In this document: positions 44,152-55,742 of the stretch, in pieces | Layout: each line of letters opens with the position of its first letter | Numbering within the stretch: the stretch's first letter is position 1 | DNA from: Flaccisagitta enflata | Taxonomy: Eukaryota; Chaetognatha; Sagittoidea; Aphragmophora | Assembly: GCA_965153355.1 (NCBI GenBank) | Contig: OZ231127.1 | Coordinates: forward strand, 36,580,001-36,644,000 | Length of the DNA: 64,000 nt | Direction of reading: 5' to 3' | The notes under the pieces: model-generated | The model's input: only the letters and a program-made list of their open reading frames with translations | Databases searched by the model: none | Told to the model about the DNA's origin: nothing | Translations under genes and position numbers: made by a program

Positions 44152-44992
44152 TCTACAGTCAGTCCCAATTCCGCATTTATCCATATGCTCGTATCTCAAC
44201 ATATTTCGGAAAACCAAAACTTTCTCTATCTGGGCATATTTCGGTAAATCGAAATATGACTTACAAAAGTTAGATTTATTTGGTTGTGGCTTTGGTAAAT
44301 TCTGAATGAATTCCATAGCCGTTAGTCTTGTTAACGGTCTCCATAGATTTTGCTACTTAAATCTTAGAAGAAATACATTTTTGAACAGGGGTGTATAAAG
44401 TTGAGCGGCTTTTGATTTCATTCCCCCCCTGCCTTTGATTTTCTTCCCTGCGATATGTCGCGTTGCGTTACAAAATCAATGATTTTCTTCCCCACAAAGC
44501 AATAAAACAGTATGTTAAAGGTTTAAACAGTGTTAAAATGTGTTGTAGTAATCAGATACTACCATTCGGAACTACCAAAAGTGTTAAATCTTCAAAAAAT
44601 TTCTTTTTTCTTCCTTTTTAGCTTTTGATTTTTTTCCCCTATCTCCAAACCTTTTGATTTTATTCCCCCCCCCCCCACCGGGGGGGAATACTCAACTTTA
44701 TACAGGCCTGTTTATGAATGCTGCACCATTCAATCTTATCCTTGGATTTTGTTAATCCTTCCAAATTTGTTATCTCAGCTGATTATTCAAGTAACAAGTA
44801 CAGAAAAACAAAGAAAATAAGATCAGATCTTGGAAATCGCTTTGCTACTTCGTTTTGAGTGGCAGAGCAAAAAGGGAAAGACGAAAGTCATATTTCGATA
44901 TATCGAAATATGCCCATATAACCAAAGTTGCTTTATCTCGTAATATGATGATATGAGCATATGAATAAATGCGGAATTGGGACTGACTATCT
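44152..44992. mobile_element. Inverted-repeat element interrupted by a hAT-like MITE
   Basis: Arms at 44155-44275 and 44885-44990 are inverted: AGTCAGTCCCAATTCCGC / GCGGAATTGGGACTGACT, CATATGCTC, and TTTCGGTAAATCGAAATATG. The MITE at 44386-44710 lies between them and must be younger. A single-arm relic is at 21650-21772. Confidence 0.75.
44386..44710. mobile_element. hAT-like MITE, copy 1
   Basis: The ends CAGGGGTGTATAAAGTTGAG and CTCAACTTTATACAGGCCTG are inverted. It is flanked by near-matching 8-bp repeats TTTTTGAA / TTTATGAA. Subterminal C9-11 and G runs can pair. 325 bp, no coding capacity. CAGGGGTGT-type ends with 8-bp duplications are typical of hAT elements. Confidence 0.82.
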
Positions 44993-45064
44993 AAGTCAAA
45001 AGTGTGCGAGTTTGTGTAGTATTAATAATTGTGGTAATCAAATGTCATCTTTTGACACTGATAA

Positions 45065-45208
45065 AAATTTTACTGAAAGTGTAAATTCATAATAAAATTT
45101 TTTCTTCTTCTATCTAACCCTCGATTTTTTCGCTCCATATCCAAACCCTTAGATTTTCCTTCGGTGGAGGGGAGATACTCAACGAAATACACGCCTGGTA
45201 AAGGATAG
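45065..45208. mobile_element. hAT-like MITE, partial copy
   Basis: CCTTAGATTTTCCTTCGG and CTCAACGAAATACACGCCTG match the right-hand end of the family; no left end found. Confidence 0.55.
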
Positions 45209-45754
45209 TGTGTACCAGGTTTCGAAAAATTCAGGGTAATTCAAGCTCATATACGAAAAGCAGGGGGTCAAAAGGTCAATCCACAAAACTAACAAGCTTA
45301 AACACGCCATTAATATTTAATAACCAAAGGCTGAAAACGTGGGCATGCCGAAGGCGGGAGAAACCGAAGCTAAATATCTAATCTAATTAAAATTGTTTTA
45401 TTCATCAGATGCGCCATATCCATAAGAGGTACGGCCGATCTGTCACCCCGAGTTGAAAGTCGCCTAGAACATTCTGTCATTGTATTTGTTCCTGTTTCAA
45501 GGACACCAACGGACGGACTTAAGTTTTACACCCACGAAGCGGTATGTACAGAACATGGGGACACAAACACACCCACACAATCGCACGCGCGCACAAACGC
45601 ACGCGCGCACACACAAACGCAGCAGCAGCAGCTTGTGGGTCCATAATTTTTGGGGTCACAATATTGCTGCGGACGGGTGGGCAAGAGCGTCCAACTCCCA
45701 ACCACCCCCTTCCTCACCACTACACGTACTCAAAAAACATCTAAAACGGTAGTT
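45209..45754. other. Unassigned DNA with CA/CG tract and GTCY fragment
   Basis: (CACACG)-type tract at 45555-45615. GGGGTCACAATATTGCTGCG (45652) is an inverted fragment of the GTTGC subfamily 3' region. No gene. Confidence 0.4.
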
Positions 45755-46072
45755 TTTAGTTGCGGACACGCAACTCTATGAGGCTTTGTCCGTCCGTCCG
45801 TTGGTCGGTCCGTCGGTCCGTCACGCTCGAGTTGAAAATGCAAGAAACGCGCATTTACAATGCTGCAGTTGTCATTGAATGTGTGTGGGTGTTTGATAGT
45901 GTGTGAGAAGGGGGTTGGGGTGGGGCTGGGATTTGACTGCTCCTGCCCACCCGTCCGCAGATATTGTGACCCCGCGTCACTTGCTCAACTCTACGACTTG
46001 CGTCCTGAGAGACGGACGTACAGACGGAGGGACGATGTGACAAAGCCTCTTCACGTCCGCAACTAAAAAATG
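45755..46072. mobile_element. GTTGC-subfamily element with terminal inverted repeats
   Basis: Left end AGTTTTTAGTTGCGGACACG...GAGGCTTTGTCCGTCCGTCC; right end ACAAAGCCTCTTCACGTCCG...CAACTAAAAAAT, clearly inverted. Interior has the GTCCGTCGG tract, CTGCTCCTGCCCACCCGTCC and GTGACCCCGCGTCACTTG. This copy shows that the subfamily can form inverted-end structures. Confidence 0.82.
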
Positions 46073-46380
46073 GATAGTTCAGGCCGGGGCAATTATTCGC
46101 TCTGTAAATACGGATGTATACCAGAAATGTTATTCCAAGATATATAAACGTTTGGCTTATCAATTTCAGTATGGCGGGCAAGTTGTTAAATTCTTTTAGC
46201 CTTTGAAGCTCTCAAAGTCTTAACCAGTCGCCTAAAGGCAATATGTGGCCAGCAATACCCGTTGCCCTTTTTAGCAGGAGTGTAAATTTGCAGCGGTCTC
46301 ATTATGAACTGATGAATAAGAGGAAGCAGGGCAGACAAATTCCCATAGAACAAAGGCAGGACGAACGAAAGTCCCCCTGA
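46073..46380. other. Unassigned DNA
   Basis: Weak similarity of 46250-46345 to the outer part of the foldback family (CCCGTTGCCC, GAAGCAGGGCAG). No gene. Confidence 0.35.
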
Positions 46381-46645
46381 GATAGGTGTTGAGATGCTGA
46401 GGAGGGCTGAATGAGGGCCTATAAGAGCCAGAAGGCTCCCTCAAGGCTGATTCAAAGATTAAGAATAATAGCTAGGCTGATCCAAAGCCTGAAAGGGTTG
46501 ATTTGAGGTCTGAGGGAGCTGATTTAAGGTCTAAGAGGGCTGGTTTGAAGTTAGGAAGGATTGATTTTAAAGCCTGAGAGAACCTGATTTGAGCCTGAAA
46601 GGACTTACTTAAAGCCTAAGAAGGCTAATTTGAGGCCTACTAAAA
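46381..46645. repeat. ~30-bp degenerate minisatellite, GGCTGATTTGAGGCCTGA type
   Basis: About eight imperfect copies of an AGGGCTGATTTGAGGTCT motif; related to 46910-47135 and 50905-51630. Confidence 0.75.
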
Positions 46646-46873
46646 CTGCCCCCCCCTTGCTTATTTTTTGGAGACAATTTTCTTTTTTGTGGTAGTAGAG
46701 AAAACACACATTGTCCATAATCAATCATATAATTCTTCATTTTTATTAAGAATTAAGAAATAATAAAAAATTAGTCGAACTAGTCATCCAATCGCACATG
46801 GTCATGGTCAATGGTGCTGAGTGATCCAGTGAGACAGAGTGATGAAAAGGCAGCGGTCCCAACACAATGTCCA
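46646..46873. other. Spacer, nothing recognised
   Basis: No repeat or coding signal. Confidence 0.3.
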
Positions 46874-47206
46874 GAACACAGGGGGGAATTTCGAGACGTC
46901 CGTCCGTCCTGAGGGGGCTCTAGATGGCCGATTTATGCCACTGAAGGCATATCTGAGGGTTTGAGGGCATAATCAAGGCTTGGAGAGCAGATTTGAGGTT
47001 TGGCGGGCTGGTTATAAGCTGGGAGGGCTGATTGAAGGTCTGGAGGGCAGATTTGAGGTCTGAGAGGCAGATTTAGGGCATGGGAGGGCTAAATTGAGTC
47101 CTGGGAGGGCCAATTTGAGGCCTTGATGGTCAACGGGGGGGGGGGGGACGGAAGGACGGAAAGACGGAAGGACGGACGGACAATCACGAAATTCCCCCCT
47201 GTGTTA
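46874..47206. mobile_element. Foldback element with minisatellite core
   Basis: The ends AACACAGGGGGGAATTTCG and CGAAATTCCCCCCTGTGTT are perfectly inverted, continuing as GTCCGTCCGTCC / GGACGGACGGAC. The core is ~30-bp repeats of GAGGGCAGATTTGAGGTCTG type. A GGACGGAA tract lies at 47150-47180. Confidence 0.82.
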
Positions 47207-47800
47207 TACAGGACATCGGCCCTTTTGGGCCGCTGCCCAAAAAGTGACCCGTTTTACCCCACTTCACCCTAAAAGTGCTGTTTTTGAAAAAAACGAGTAG
47301 ACAGGCAAACGAAAAAAAGAACTGAACGATATCCTTACAATTGAAGTAAGGTAGGTTGGTTAAATGCGTTTCCACGGGTAAAACGGGCGTCACCCTCTTG
47401 TTTCTTAGATTACGAGAAAATTGGTGATGATTAAGGAATTGTCTCTTTTTCGTTTAACTTACAAATTAAGCCAAAATTTAACCTTTTGCAAAGTATTTAA
47501 CCCCAGGTGACCTGTTTTTACCCAATCACACACTGGCCCAGAGAGACCACATATCAAGGAGATTTACTTGGACATCTCAACATTCATCACCCCTTAACTA
47601 GGTCCCACGATGGGGATAATCACCTCGAGTATTTCTCGGTCAAATTCCTGATCGCCGGCAGAGGATGAGACGGAAGAGCGCCGCGGGAAGAAGTCATCGC
47701 TCGATGCCGAATCGGCCGCCACTCGACCACAAATGCAACCTCGCTTCGATTTCGTGCGAAGGTTCTTTCAAGTGGAGAGATAAGCAATCGATTAAAGATC
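47207..47800. other. Low-copy DNA
   Basis: 47210-47240 carries GGCCCTTTTGGGCCGCTGCC, also found at the foldback ends near 23460 and 63230. 47640-47770 on the minus strand has a Ser/Asp-rich open frame (ADSASSDDFF) ending at a GTGATT donor, possibly exonic. Confidence 0.3.
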
Positions 47801-47813
47801 ATTTGGTGAACAC

Positions 47814-47882
47814 CTGAAACCATAACAATGTGCTTCATCGAGAAAAGTTCGACACGCGTGCTGTTATAGTTGGCCAAATACA
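47814..47882 (-). CDS. Candidate small exon, unrecognised
   Basis: The minus strand shows a good pyrimidine-AG acceptor (GGCTTTTTCAG) and a GTGTTC donor around a 69-nt frame encoding YLANYNSTRVELFSMKHIV. It lies on the same strand as the OTU gene and about 6 kb downstream of its last identified exon, so it could belong to it, but the phase requires at least one more exon between. No family recognised. Confidence 0.2.
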
Positions 47883-47884
47883 CT

Positions 47885-48104
47885 GAAAAAGCCCTGCTGA
47901 TTTGGAAGACATCTTGAGACTTGACCGACCGCCATGCTTAAAATACGCGAGTTATTCAGTACTACGAGTTATTCAGTACTACGTACAGATCTTTGATCAC
48001 AGCCTATGACTTAGTAATTGCGATTTGCAGCATGAGAACCAAAACTAAGAGACCTTACTTGTCTCTGAACAGAGTAGTGGACAGTGGTAATTAATACGAC
48101 CTTT
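47885..48104. other. Unassigned DNA
   Basis: GAGTTATTCAGTACTAC is tandemly duplicated at about 47950-47982. Nothing else. Confidence 0.35.
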
Positions 48105-48180
48105 TTTTGTCGTGTGCCACGCGACTACACCCCGCTTTGTCGGTCGGTCGGTCGGTCCTCGGTCGGTTGGTCTGTCCCCC
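48103..48180 (+). repeat. Hairpin-headed GTCY repeat, 5' end
   Basis: TTTTTTTGTCGTGTGCCACG (stem GTCGTGTG/CACGCGAC with one G-U pair), CCCCGCTTTGTCGG, (GTCGG)n. AAGTCATTTT-like decamers at 48520-48600 may be its distal part. Confidence 0.75.
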
Positions 48181-48612
48181 GGGGATGTAACCCATTGAAT
48201 TAGATTATGCTCGATCATAAATTCTTAATGTGAAAGTAAAAATTATGTTTTAACGGGGAATCCCCAAAAAAACTCCTTATTGAAACAAATTGAATTCTAG
48301 TTGTGCACAAAAGATTTGTGAAGGAAAAGAATTTAACTCAACCGGGGATATCCCCGGGGGACATCCCCTGTTCAGTCCCCAAATCATTTCTTTCTAACCG
48401 GGGAAATCCAGACTTGATTATTTTTTACCGAGGACAAAAGGGCTTTTGCCCCTGGGGAATAATATCACTACAGATTGCGCTGTGTATTAAGCCACTTAGG
48501 TCAATCAACTTAGTCATCAAGTCATTGTAAGTCTATATTAAAGTCATTTTAAATCATATTTTATCATTTGAAGTCATTTAAAGTCAATCTAAGTCATCTT
48601 TTAAAAGTTATC
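48181..48612. other. GC-palindrome-rich and AAGTCATTT-repeat DNA
   Basis: Several CCGGGGATATCCCCGGG-like palindromes (48175-48445), then AAGTCATTT decamers. No gene. Confidence 0.45.
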
Positions 48613-48614
48613 TA

Positions 48615-49258
48615 CAGACGGAACACTAATTTAGCGTGTGGCGGCGCCAAAGGTTTTAGCCACCCCCCCAACAGCCAACATGACTTCATCTATTTCGAAA
48701 CTGAAAGTGGTTTTGAGCATTTTGGGGATTATGATGCGGCGCCACCGAGGCGATTTTTCAATTTTTATCTAGAACCCCCAAATATACCCCCCTTTAACCC
48801 CAAAATTACTACCCCCTGTGAGCCAAAAAATCGATTTTTGATCATTTTTTGGTTGATTAGTGTTATATGATGTTTTTACCCGCTATATTTCATATTTTTT
48901 TTTGTTTTGTTTTAAAATTTTTCAGTAAAAAAAATATTTTTTGATTTTTAAATCTTTTATTTCAAAATTTTCAAAATAAATTTTTTTGATGAAAAATTAC
49001 AAAATAACCCAAAAAATATCATTGATAGTTGATACAGATATCATATAACGCTATTCATCCAAAAAAAGAACAAAAATCAAGAAATAAAATTTCATCGATT
49101 TTTTGGCTCTTGGTGGGGTGGTCATTTTGGGATAAAGGGGGGTAGATTGGGGGTTCTAGATAGAAATTCAAAAATCCCCTCGGTAGCGCCATATCAAATC
49201 CCCCAAAGTGCTCAAAACAACTTTCAGTTTGAAAATAGAGGGAACCATACTGGCTGTA
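48615..49258. mobile_element. CAGACGGA foldback MITE, lacking its outer right arm
   Basis: Begins TA-CAGACGGAACACTAATTT. The two halves are inverted copies of each other through the whole length (GGTTCTAGATAGAAATTC against its inverse). Compared with the complete copy at 60573-61288 it stops at GGCTGTAGG, so the last ~60 bp are missing. Confidence 0.85.
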
Positions 49259-49998
49259 GGTAGGCCTTGTTCTTCAACTTGGATTTCTAAGGCTGAAAGC
49301 GGATCTCGTTTTGAAAAAAACTCGCCCCCTGAAGTGTTGACTGTTGTTACAGGCTCTATACGCCACCGATCTAGGCGTTCTTGGTCTTGTTCGACGGAGA
49401 TTTGATTTCTCTCGCCATCGGCTTTAGCTAAACTTTATTTTTTTCAAATAGTTAGTCAAATGAAAAAAAAAACTAAGCATACTTCCATTATATGAACTCA
49501 GCGCAGAAGAAGTTGAAGAAAAAAGTTAAAGTCCAATCGAGCGTGATCGAAAGCACCCTGCCCACGCACGAGTGCTAATCTCCGCTGTTCTTAGTCAATT
49601 GCATTTAGCACGGTTAGTTATTAAGTTGGTGTCAATTTCGTAATGATAACGCATTGACTCACTCGAAGGAAGTTAGAGAGAGAGAGAGAGAGAGACTTTT
49701 GTCTCTCGGAATGAACAGGAGAGGTCGCTACAGTCAAATCTGAGCGACCGGCACACATGAATCCAGTCTCGATTCCCTCCTCTCGACTTGCTTTGCTTTG
49801 GACGCGGAGGATTCAGATATTCAACGCAACCGTATTTCACCAGCTCTGCTTTTCCTTCTCATCTGGATATTTACGTTTTGCCCACCTTCCCGACAATCGC
49901 TTCCAGCTTTACAGAAGGAATAACGTTACGTCAACATGCCTTGCCGTAGTCTTTTTTACAATTTCGTTGGTAAGATTGCTAAGCTCAAGTACATGGAC
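49259..49998. other. Low-copy DNA with possible exonic stretches
   Basis: An AG at 49290 precedes a plus-strand frame to 49405 (FEKNSPPEVLTVV). 49757-49930 is open in two frames. (GA)n at 49677-49694. No recognised domain; not called as genes. Confidence 0.3.
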
Positions 49999-50165
49999 AC
50001 GCGACTCTACACCTTTTAACGAGGCCATCGACCTTGGCCTTGCTTTGTTGGTCGGTTGATCAGTCTGTCCATCCATCTGTTACATTTATTAATTGCGGTT
50101 TTTGCATTACTGCCCCCTCCCAACCGTCCGCGACGCTGGTGTCGCATACCCGGCCTTGTCTATAC
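49999..50165 (+). repeat. Hairpin-headed GTCY repeat, diverged copy
   Basis: GGACACGCGACTCTACACC, TTGGTCGGTTGATCAGTC, CTGCCCCCTCCCAACCGTCC and TACCCGGCCTTGTC. Confidence 0.7.
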
Positions 50166-50284
50166 TTGAGCCAAAGCATGTTCGTCTCGGATTCATTGGC
50201 CAAGCGCATGCACATGCGAGACTTACAGAAAGCCATGTCCTTGTAACGTACGCCGAAGAACATCTGAACGGGTCTGTTCTTAGG

Positions 50285-50286
50285 GG

Positions 50287-50356
<70 letters not shown>
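50285..50356. repeat. (TC)n microsatellite
   Basis: Pure CT repeat of about 72 bp. Confidence 0.97.
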
Positions 50357-50361
<5 letters not shown>

Positions 50362-50454
50362 TGTAGTCATCGTGAGATTCATTTAACCGTAACGCAGCTC
50401 AGTGAGTCAGTCATAACGCATTGCTGCTTGTTTGGGCTTTTTCCCTGATTTATG

Positions 50455-50535
50455 TTTTTGCCGCCTGCCCAAATGCTGAGGTAAATCGAATACTGTCCCT
50501 GGCCACCTGCATGCGGCTGGGGTGGCCTTGAATCT
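50455..50535 (+). repeat. Hairpin-headed GTCY repeat, 3' end only
   Basis: CGCCTGCCCAAATGCTGAGG, CACCTGCATGCGGCTGGGG, GTGGCCTTG. Confidence 0.6.
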
Positions 50536-50904
50536 AGCCATGTTTATTATTCATGCTACATCATTCTTATGCATTCTGTTATACCTATCTCATATTGCAG
50601 AAAAAAATAATAAGAAAAACTCAGATATGCTCTGGTTTGTCACGGCGGGCGTTCTTACTCGTACAATGTACAGAGGCGTACATTCTCACTCTCATGATTA
50701 TGGAGAAAAGCAGGTATTTTGTGTGGCACGAAGATGGGATTAGTATTTCAGTCGTAGAGAAAGATGGGTTAAATTAGGGATGTTAGTACGGTTAGGGGTG
50801 GGGTTGGTTATAGTTCGATAATAGTATTGGGAGTTAGGGTTGAATTAGGGTTGAGTCAATACACTCTTATTCTTTAGGGGCAGCTATTAGTCGCGTGAAT
50901 CTTG
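50536..50904. other. Unassigned DNA
   Basis: GGTTAGGG-like motifs at 50785-50860. No gene. Confidence 0.35.
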
Positions 50905-51630
50905 CGGCCTGAGAGGGCAGATTTGCGGCCTGAGAGGGCAGATTTGCGGCCTGAGAGGGCAGATTTGCGGCCTGAGAGGGCAGATTTGCGGCCTGAGAGG
51001 GCAGATTTGCGGCCTGAGAGGGCAGATTTGCGGCCTGAGAGGGCAGATTTGCGGCCTGAGAGGGCAGATTTGCGGCCTGAGAGGGCAGATTTGCGGCCTG
51101 AGAGGGCAGATTTGCGGCCTGAGAGGGCAGATTTGCGGCCTGAGAGGGCAGATTTGCGGCCTGAGAGGGCAGATTTGCGGCCTGAGAGGGCAGATTTGCG
51201 GCCTGAGAGGGCAGATTTGCGGCCTGAGAGGGCAGATTTGCGGCCTGAGAGGGCAGATTTGTGGCCTGAGAGGGCAGATTCGCGGCCTGAGAGGGCAGAT
51301 TCGCGGCCTGAGAGGGCAGATTTGCGGCCTGAGAGGGCAGATTTGCGGCCTGAGAGGGCAGATTTGCGGCCTGAGAGGGCAGATTTGCGGCCTGAGAGGG
51401 CAGATTTGCGGCCTGAGAGGGCAGATTTGCGGCCTGAGAGGGCAGATTTGCGGCCTGAGAGGGCAGATTTGCGGCCTGAGAGGGCAGATTCGCGGCCTGA
51501 GAGGGCAGATTCGCGGCCTGAGAGGGCAGATTTGCGGTCTGAGAGGGCAAATTTGCGGTCTGAGAGGGCAAATTTGCGGTCTGAGAGGGCAGATTTACGG
51601 CCTGAGTGGTCAGAATTGCGGCCAAACTAG
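50905..51630. repeat. 21-bp minisatellite, about 34 copies
   Basis: The unit TTGCGGCCTGAGAGGGCAGA repeats with few variants. TTCGCGG pairs occur at two places (~51285 and ~51490), and the last units change to GGTCTGAGAGGGCAAA. It keeps long frames open on both strands only because 21 is a multiple of 3. Confidence 0.97.
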
Positions 51631-51865
51631 GTGACAAACTAGAGTGATAGCACGCGAGTAAAAACTCATTAATTCTAAACTTGGTCCTTAAAATATATCT
51701 TTGTAAGTTGAAAAATGTAAACAAGGGTAAAGATAAGTTTGTCAAAAAATTTGGATTAACTGCAATGTTCTTTGTATTGTTTCCTTTATTTCTATACCCC
51801 CCTTGGTGGGGGGGGGGATGGGGGGAGAAGATATACAACCATACACCAACCCGCATTCTTTTAAT
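51631..51865. other. Unassigned DNA
   Basis: A short G9 run near 51808. Nothing coding. Confidence 0.35.
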
Positions 51866-52055
51866 GAGCAAGAATTTCGATTAAGTCAACGTTGGTCCGT
51901 GGATTCGAGTAAAAAAGTGGGAAAATGAGCATTTTAGTGCTCTTAGTGCTCTTACTGCTCTTTTTGCATCTGAGTGTTGGGTGTGGATAGGGATTAAACC
52001 CCCCTGCCCACCCTTCCGCAACGATATTGTGACCCCGCGTCACTTGTTCTTTATC
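51866..52055 (+). repeat. GTTGC-subfamily repeat, 5'-truncated
   Basis: TTGGTCCGTGG, CCCCCTGCCCACCCTTCCGC and GTGACCCCGCGTCACTTGTT match 45755-46000. Confidence 0.7.
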
Positions 52056-53392
<1,337 letters not shown>

Positions 53393-53742
53393 TTTAAACG
53401 TTCTTCGCTCAGAGAGTTTCGAAGATTCGTTTCGAGTTCGGTTGCCTGATTTACGTTTTCGACGACTTAGTCATTTGCGCGCGATCGCGGTTTCAGACTT
53501 AAACGATTTCAAGTTGATAAAATAACTCTGATGAAATTTGATCGGGGGCAAGTTTGAAAACAGAACGGAAAAATTGAATGTCGTTTTTTTCTTTTTCTTT
53601 TATTGAAGGAAAAAGGCTGTAATTTCCTAACTATTCATGCGATTGTCTTGAAATTTGAAATACAAACAGACGCCATGCTTCTCGAGGTACAGACAAAAAA
53701 TCATGTATGTGAGCCATCGAGAAGCGGGACTCACTTCTTTGC
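53393..53742. other. Unassigned DNA
   Basis: No repeat or exon recognised. Confidence 0.35.
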
Positions 53743-53806
53743 CTACTGTAGGGGGGGTGGCTAAAAGTTTTGGCGCCGCCACACGCTAAATTAGTGCTCC
53801 GTCTGT
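53743..53806. mobile_element. Solo outer right arm of the CAGACGGA foldback MITE
   Basis: GGGGGGGTGGCTAAAAGTTT through AATTAGTGCTCCGTCTG-TA matches the last ~60 bp of the copy at 60573-61288, the part missing from 48615-49258. 53812-53840 directly after it carries a GTCY-family 3' end (CGCACGCGGCTT, GTTGGCCTTGTTA). Confidence 0.85.
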
Positions 53807-53971
53807 ATGTCCCGCACGCGGCTTGAGTTGGCCTTGTTATAACTCTTATCAGATAATTTGGACCCTGATCTTGTCGAACTATTTCCATTACATAATGGCC
53901 ACAAATGTCAAGAGCTGGGATTTGAGGGGATGAAATTTAGCCATTACTGCCGAGGGAGGTTAACTACTTAC

Positions 53972-54068
53972 CTTCATACCAATTTCTATTTCCTCCGCCA
54001 TTCCAAACACGTTACGATAAAGAAGATCGTAAACCAGGCTCTGGCATAGTGCAACGTCGCCTAGATAG
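53972..54068 (-). CDS. OTU-domain gene, exon 4
   Basis: 97 nt between acceptor AG (54070-54069, after CACTTCGTGT) and donor GTAAGT (53971). It completes the split codon of exon 3 and encodes 32 further residues (146-177), including ALCQSLVYDLLYRNVF. In OTUD4, ALG13 and Drosophila Otu the OTU domain is followed by the same A-x-CQSL-x-Y-x-LLY-x-x-VF block at the same distance from the histidine motif. Exon ends in phase 0. Later exons must lie below 53971 and were not identified with confidence. Confidence 0.82.
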
Positions 54069-54193
54069 CTACACGAAGTGTGGAATGAAATGTGACATAT
54101 CAGTATCATTGCGATGGGACGATCATCAACATAACTCCTTACTAAATAAGTCAGACCGTCGTTCGACCGTCGAAAATTTTGCGCAAGTATATA

Positions 54194-54476
54194 CAGATAG
54201 GACCCTAATATGAGCGGAGAAGGGATTTTTCAATTTCCACCTTGAACACCCCCATACCACACCCTAGGCCCGAAAAATCGAGAAAAATTTTTTCTCAAAT
54301 TTTAATCTAAAAGTGGCCCGTTGGGGGAGATTCAAGGTGGAAATTGAAACATCGCCTCGGTGGCGCCAATTGTATCCACCTAAAGTGTCAACCGCCACTG
54401 CAAATGAGAAAATTGATTGAACCATCTGAGCTATGGGGGGGGGGGGGGGGTCCCTCCTCAGTAAGGGTCCCGTCTG
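54194..54476. mobile_element. Small TA-flanked foldback MITE in intron 3 of the OTU gene
   Basis: The ends CAGATAGGACCCT / GGGTCCCGTCTG are inverted and flanked by TA (54192-54193, 54477-54478). Internal similarity to the CAGACGGA family (CCTCGGTGGCGCCA, CACCTAAAGTGTCAA). G18 run near 54434. Its end is 29 bp from the exon 3 donor. Confidence 0.8.
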
Positions 54477-54505
54477 TAGTAGTAATACGTGAAAGTTTTA
54501 CTTAC

Positions 54506-54570
54506 GCAATGGGAAAGACTAAATCGAAGTGGTGGACGGCATCAGTTGTGGCCATGATTGGACGCCGTCC
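54506..54570 (-). CDS. OTU-domain gene, exon 3 (catalytic histidine motif)
   Basis: 65 nt between acceptor TTTTTTACAG (ending 54571) and donor GTAAGT (54505). It encodes residues 124-144, ending HHFDLVFPI, the counterpart of the N-H-Y-D-x-V-Y-P-I block of OTUD4-type OTU domains. The second His (137) aligns with the catalytic base. It starts in phase 0, as exon 2 ends, and leaves two bases that exon 4 completes. Confidence 0.85.
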
Positions 54571-54768
54571 CTGTAAAAAAGATAAGCACCACATTTTTAC
54601 ACATGCGCAAAAATGACAAAATGGTCGTTCTGCAATTCTGCATCCGGCGTTTTCGGCTGTTATCGTACTTATAGCCCATGTCGTATCTCCTCAATGATCA
54701 CTGCTCATGCCCAACACGTTAAGGCAGGGTCAATCAATCCCACTATACAATATGATAAAGAATATTAC

Positions 54769-54973
54769 CAGTTTGTTAAAAATCTTTGGCTCGGCGTTGA
54801 CGTCCGTATAAAGCTTCAAGGTGACGTCATAAGCGCGGCACAAAGCCAAAACTTCTGGGAAGCCGGGTCGAATTACTTCGGTTTCTAGGTCAGTCACGTG
54901 AGATTCGAAATCCCAACGATCGTCGAATTCGGCGAGGAACTCTTCCGCTTGGTCACGTAAATATGAAATGCAT
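54769..54973 (-). CDS. OTU-domain gene, exon 2
   Basis: 205 nt between acceptor CTTCCTCTCAG (54980-54974 region) and donor GTAATA (54768). The first base completes Arg55; 68 whole codons follow (residues 56-123). CISYLRDQAEEFLAEF corresponds to the C-I-x-YLREN helix of OTUD4-like proteins, and LALCRAYDVTLKLY to the strand before the histidine motif. Its 5' border is duplicated in inverted orientation at 58917-58965. Confidence 0.88.
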
Positions 54974-55091
54974 CTGAGAGGAAGTGATGACAAGTAATGT
55001 TCGCACGAGCAAGCAATTTGCTACCAGAGCTGGTAGCAATAATTTGAAACTGCTCTGCTAGCAGAAAATTTTCCGCTGCTAGCAGTAAGTA
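54974..55091. other. Intronic palindromic GCTAGCAG cluster
   Basis: GCTACCAGAGCTGGTAGC is a perfect 18-bp palindrome (about 55020-55037), followed by repeated CTGCTAGCAG. Similar CTGCTAGCAG motifs recur near 58630. Confidence 0.6.
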
Positions 55092-55458
55092 CTACTCGAC
55101 TAAAAAGCCGCACCCTGTTTTGGGCTGATGAAAATGAATTTAAGTGATTTAAAAGATTTTTAAACTTTCTTTCATTCTAGGCCAATCCCAGATCTGTATC
55201 TCAAATATTTTAGGAGCTAGAGCTTGTCAAAGTTAATTTGTAAAAATGCTCCTTTTTTAAAAAGATTGCAAACTGATAATGGCAATGTTTTTACTCTTTC
55301 TTATGCCATTTCTAAATGAATAAAGCTAGAATTGCCAGATTGGAGCCAAATGAAAGATCTTTTCAAGAGCTTTCTAACCGACTAAAATTCTAATTAATTT
55401 GAAATTTAATATGACAATTTGCCTTTTAAAAGTGCGGCTTTTTTATTGAGTCGAGTAG
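55092..55458. mobile_element. TA-flanked MITE in intron 1 of the OTU gene
   Basis: The ends CTACTCGACTAAAAAGCCGC and GCGGCTTTTTTATTGAGTCG-AGTAG are inverted apart from a 4-bp indel, flanked by TA. 367 bp, AT-rich, no coding capacity. Confidence 0.78.
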
Positions 55459-55544
55459 TAGCAGTGAAAATTCAAATATTTTCATGCTATTGTCTACTTT
55501 TTTGTAAAATCCAAATCAAATATCTTTAAAGATTTCTTTTGTTT

Positions 55545-55742
55545 TTTTTAGTCGCGTGCTACGCCACTCTGCACCCCGCTCCGTCGGTCTGTCCGTCGGT
55601 CCGTCCGTCATACTTCACTTTCTTTGGGTTTTTGCGGTTTTTGGCCTCACTGCTCCTACCCAAATGATCTGGTTACCTAAATTACAGCTCCTGCCCATCC
55701 GCACGCGACTGGGGTAGCCGTGTATCCAGCCTTGTTTATTTG
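55545..55742 (+). repeat. Hairpin-headed GTCY repeat, near full-length
   Basis: TTTTTTTAGTCGCGTGCTAC, CACCCCGCTCCGTCGG, (GTCC/GTCG)n, CACTGCTCCTACCCAAATGA, CCTGCCCATCCGCACGCGAC, ending GTATCCAGCCTTGTTTA. Lies antisense in intron 1 of the OTU gene. Confidence 0.88.

Noticed and set aside
50867-51871. 334-codon minus and 242-codon plus frames with perfect heptapeptide repeats
   Set aside because: A 21-bp array keeps frames open on both strands; no start context, domain or exon structure.
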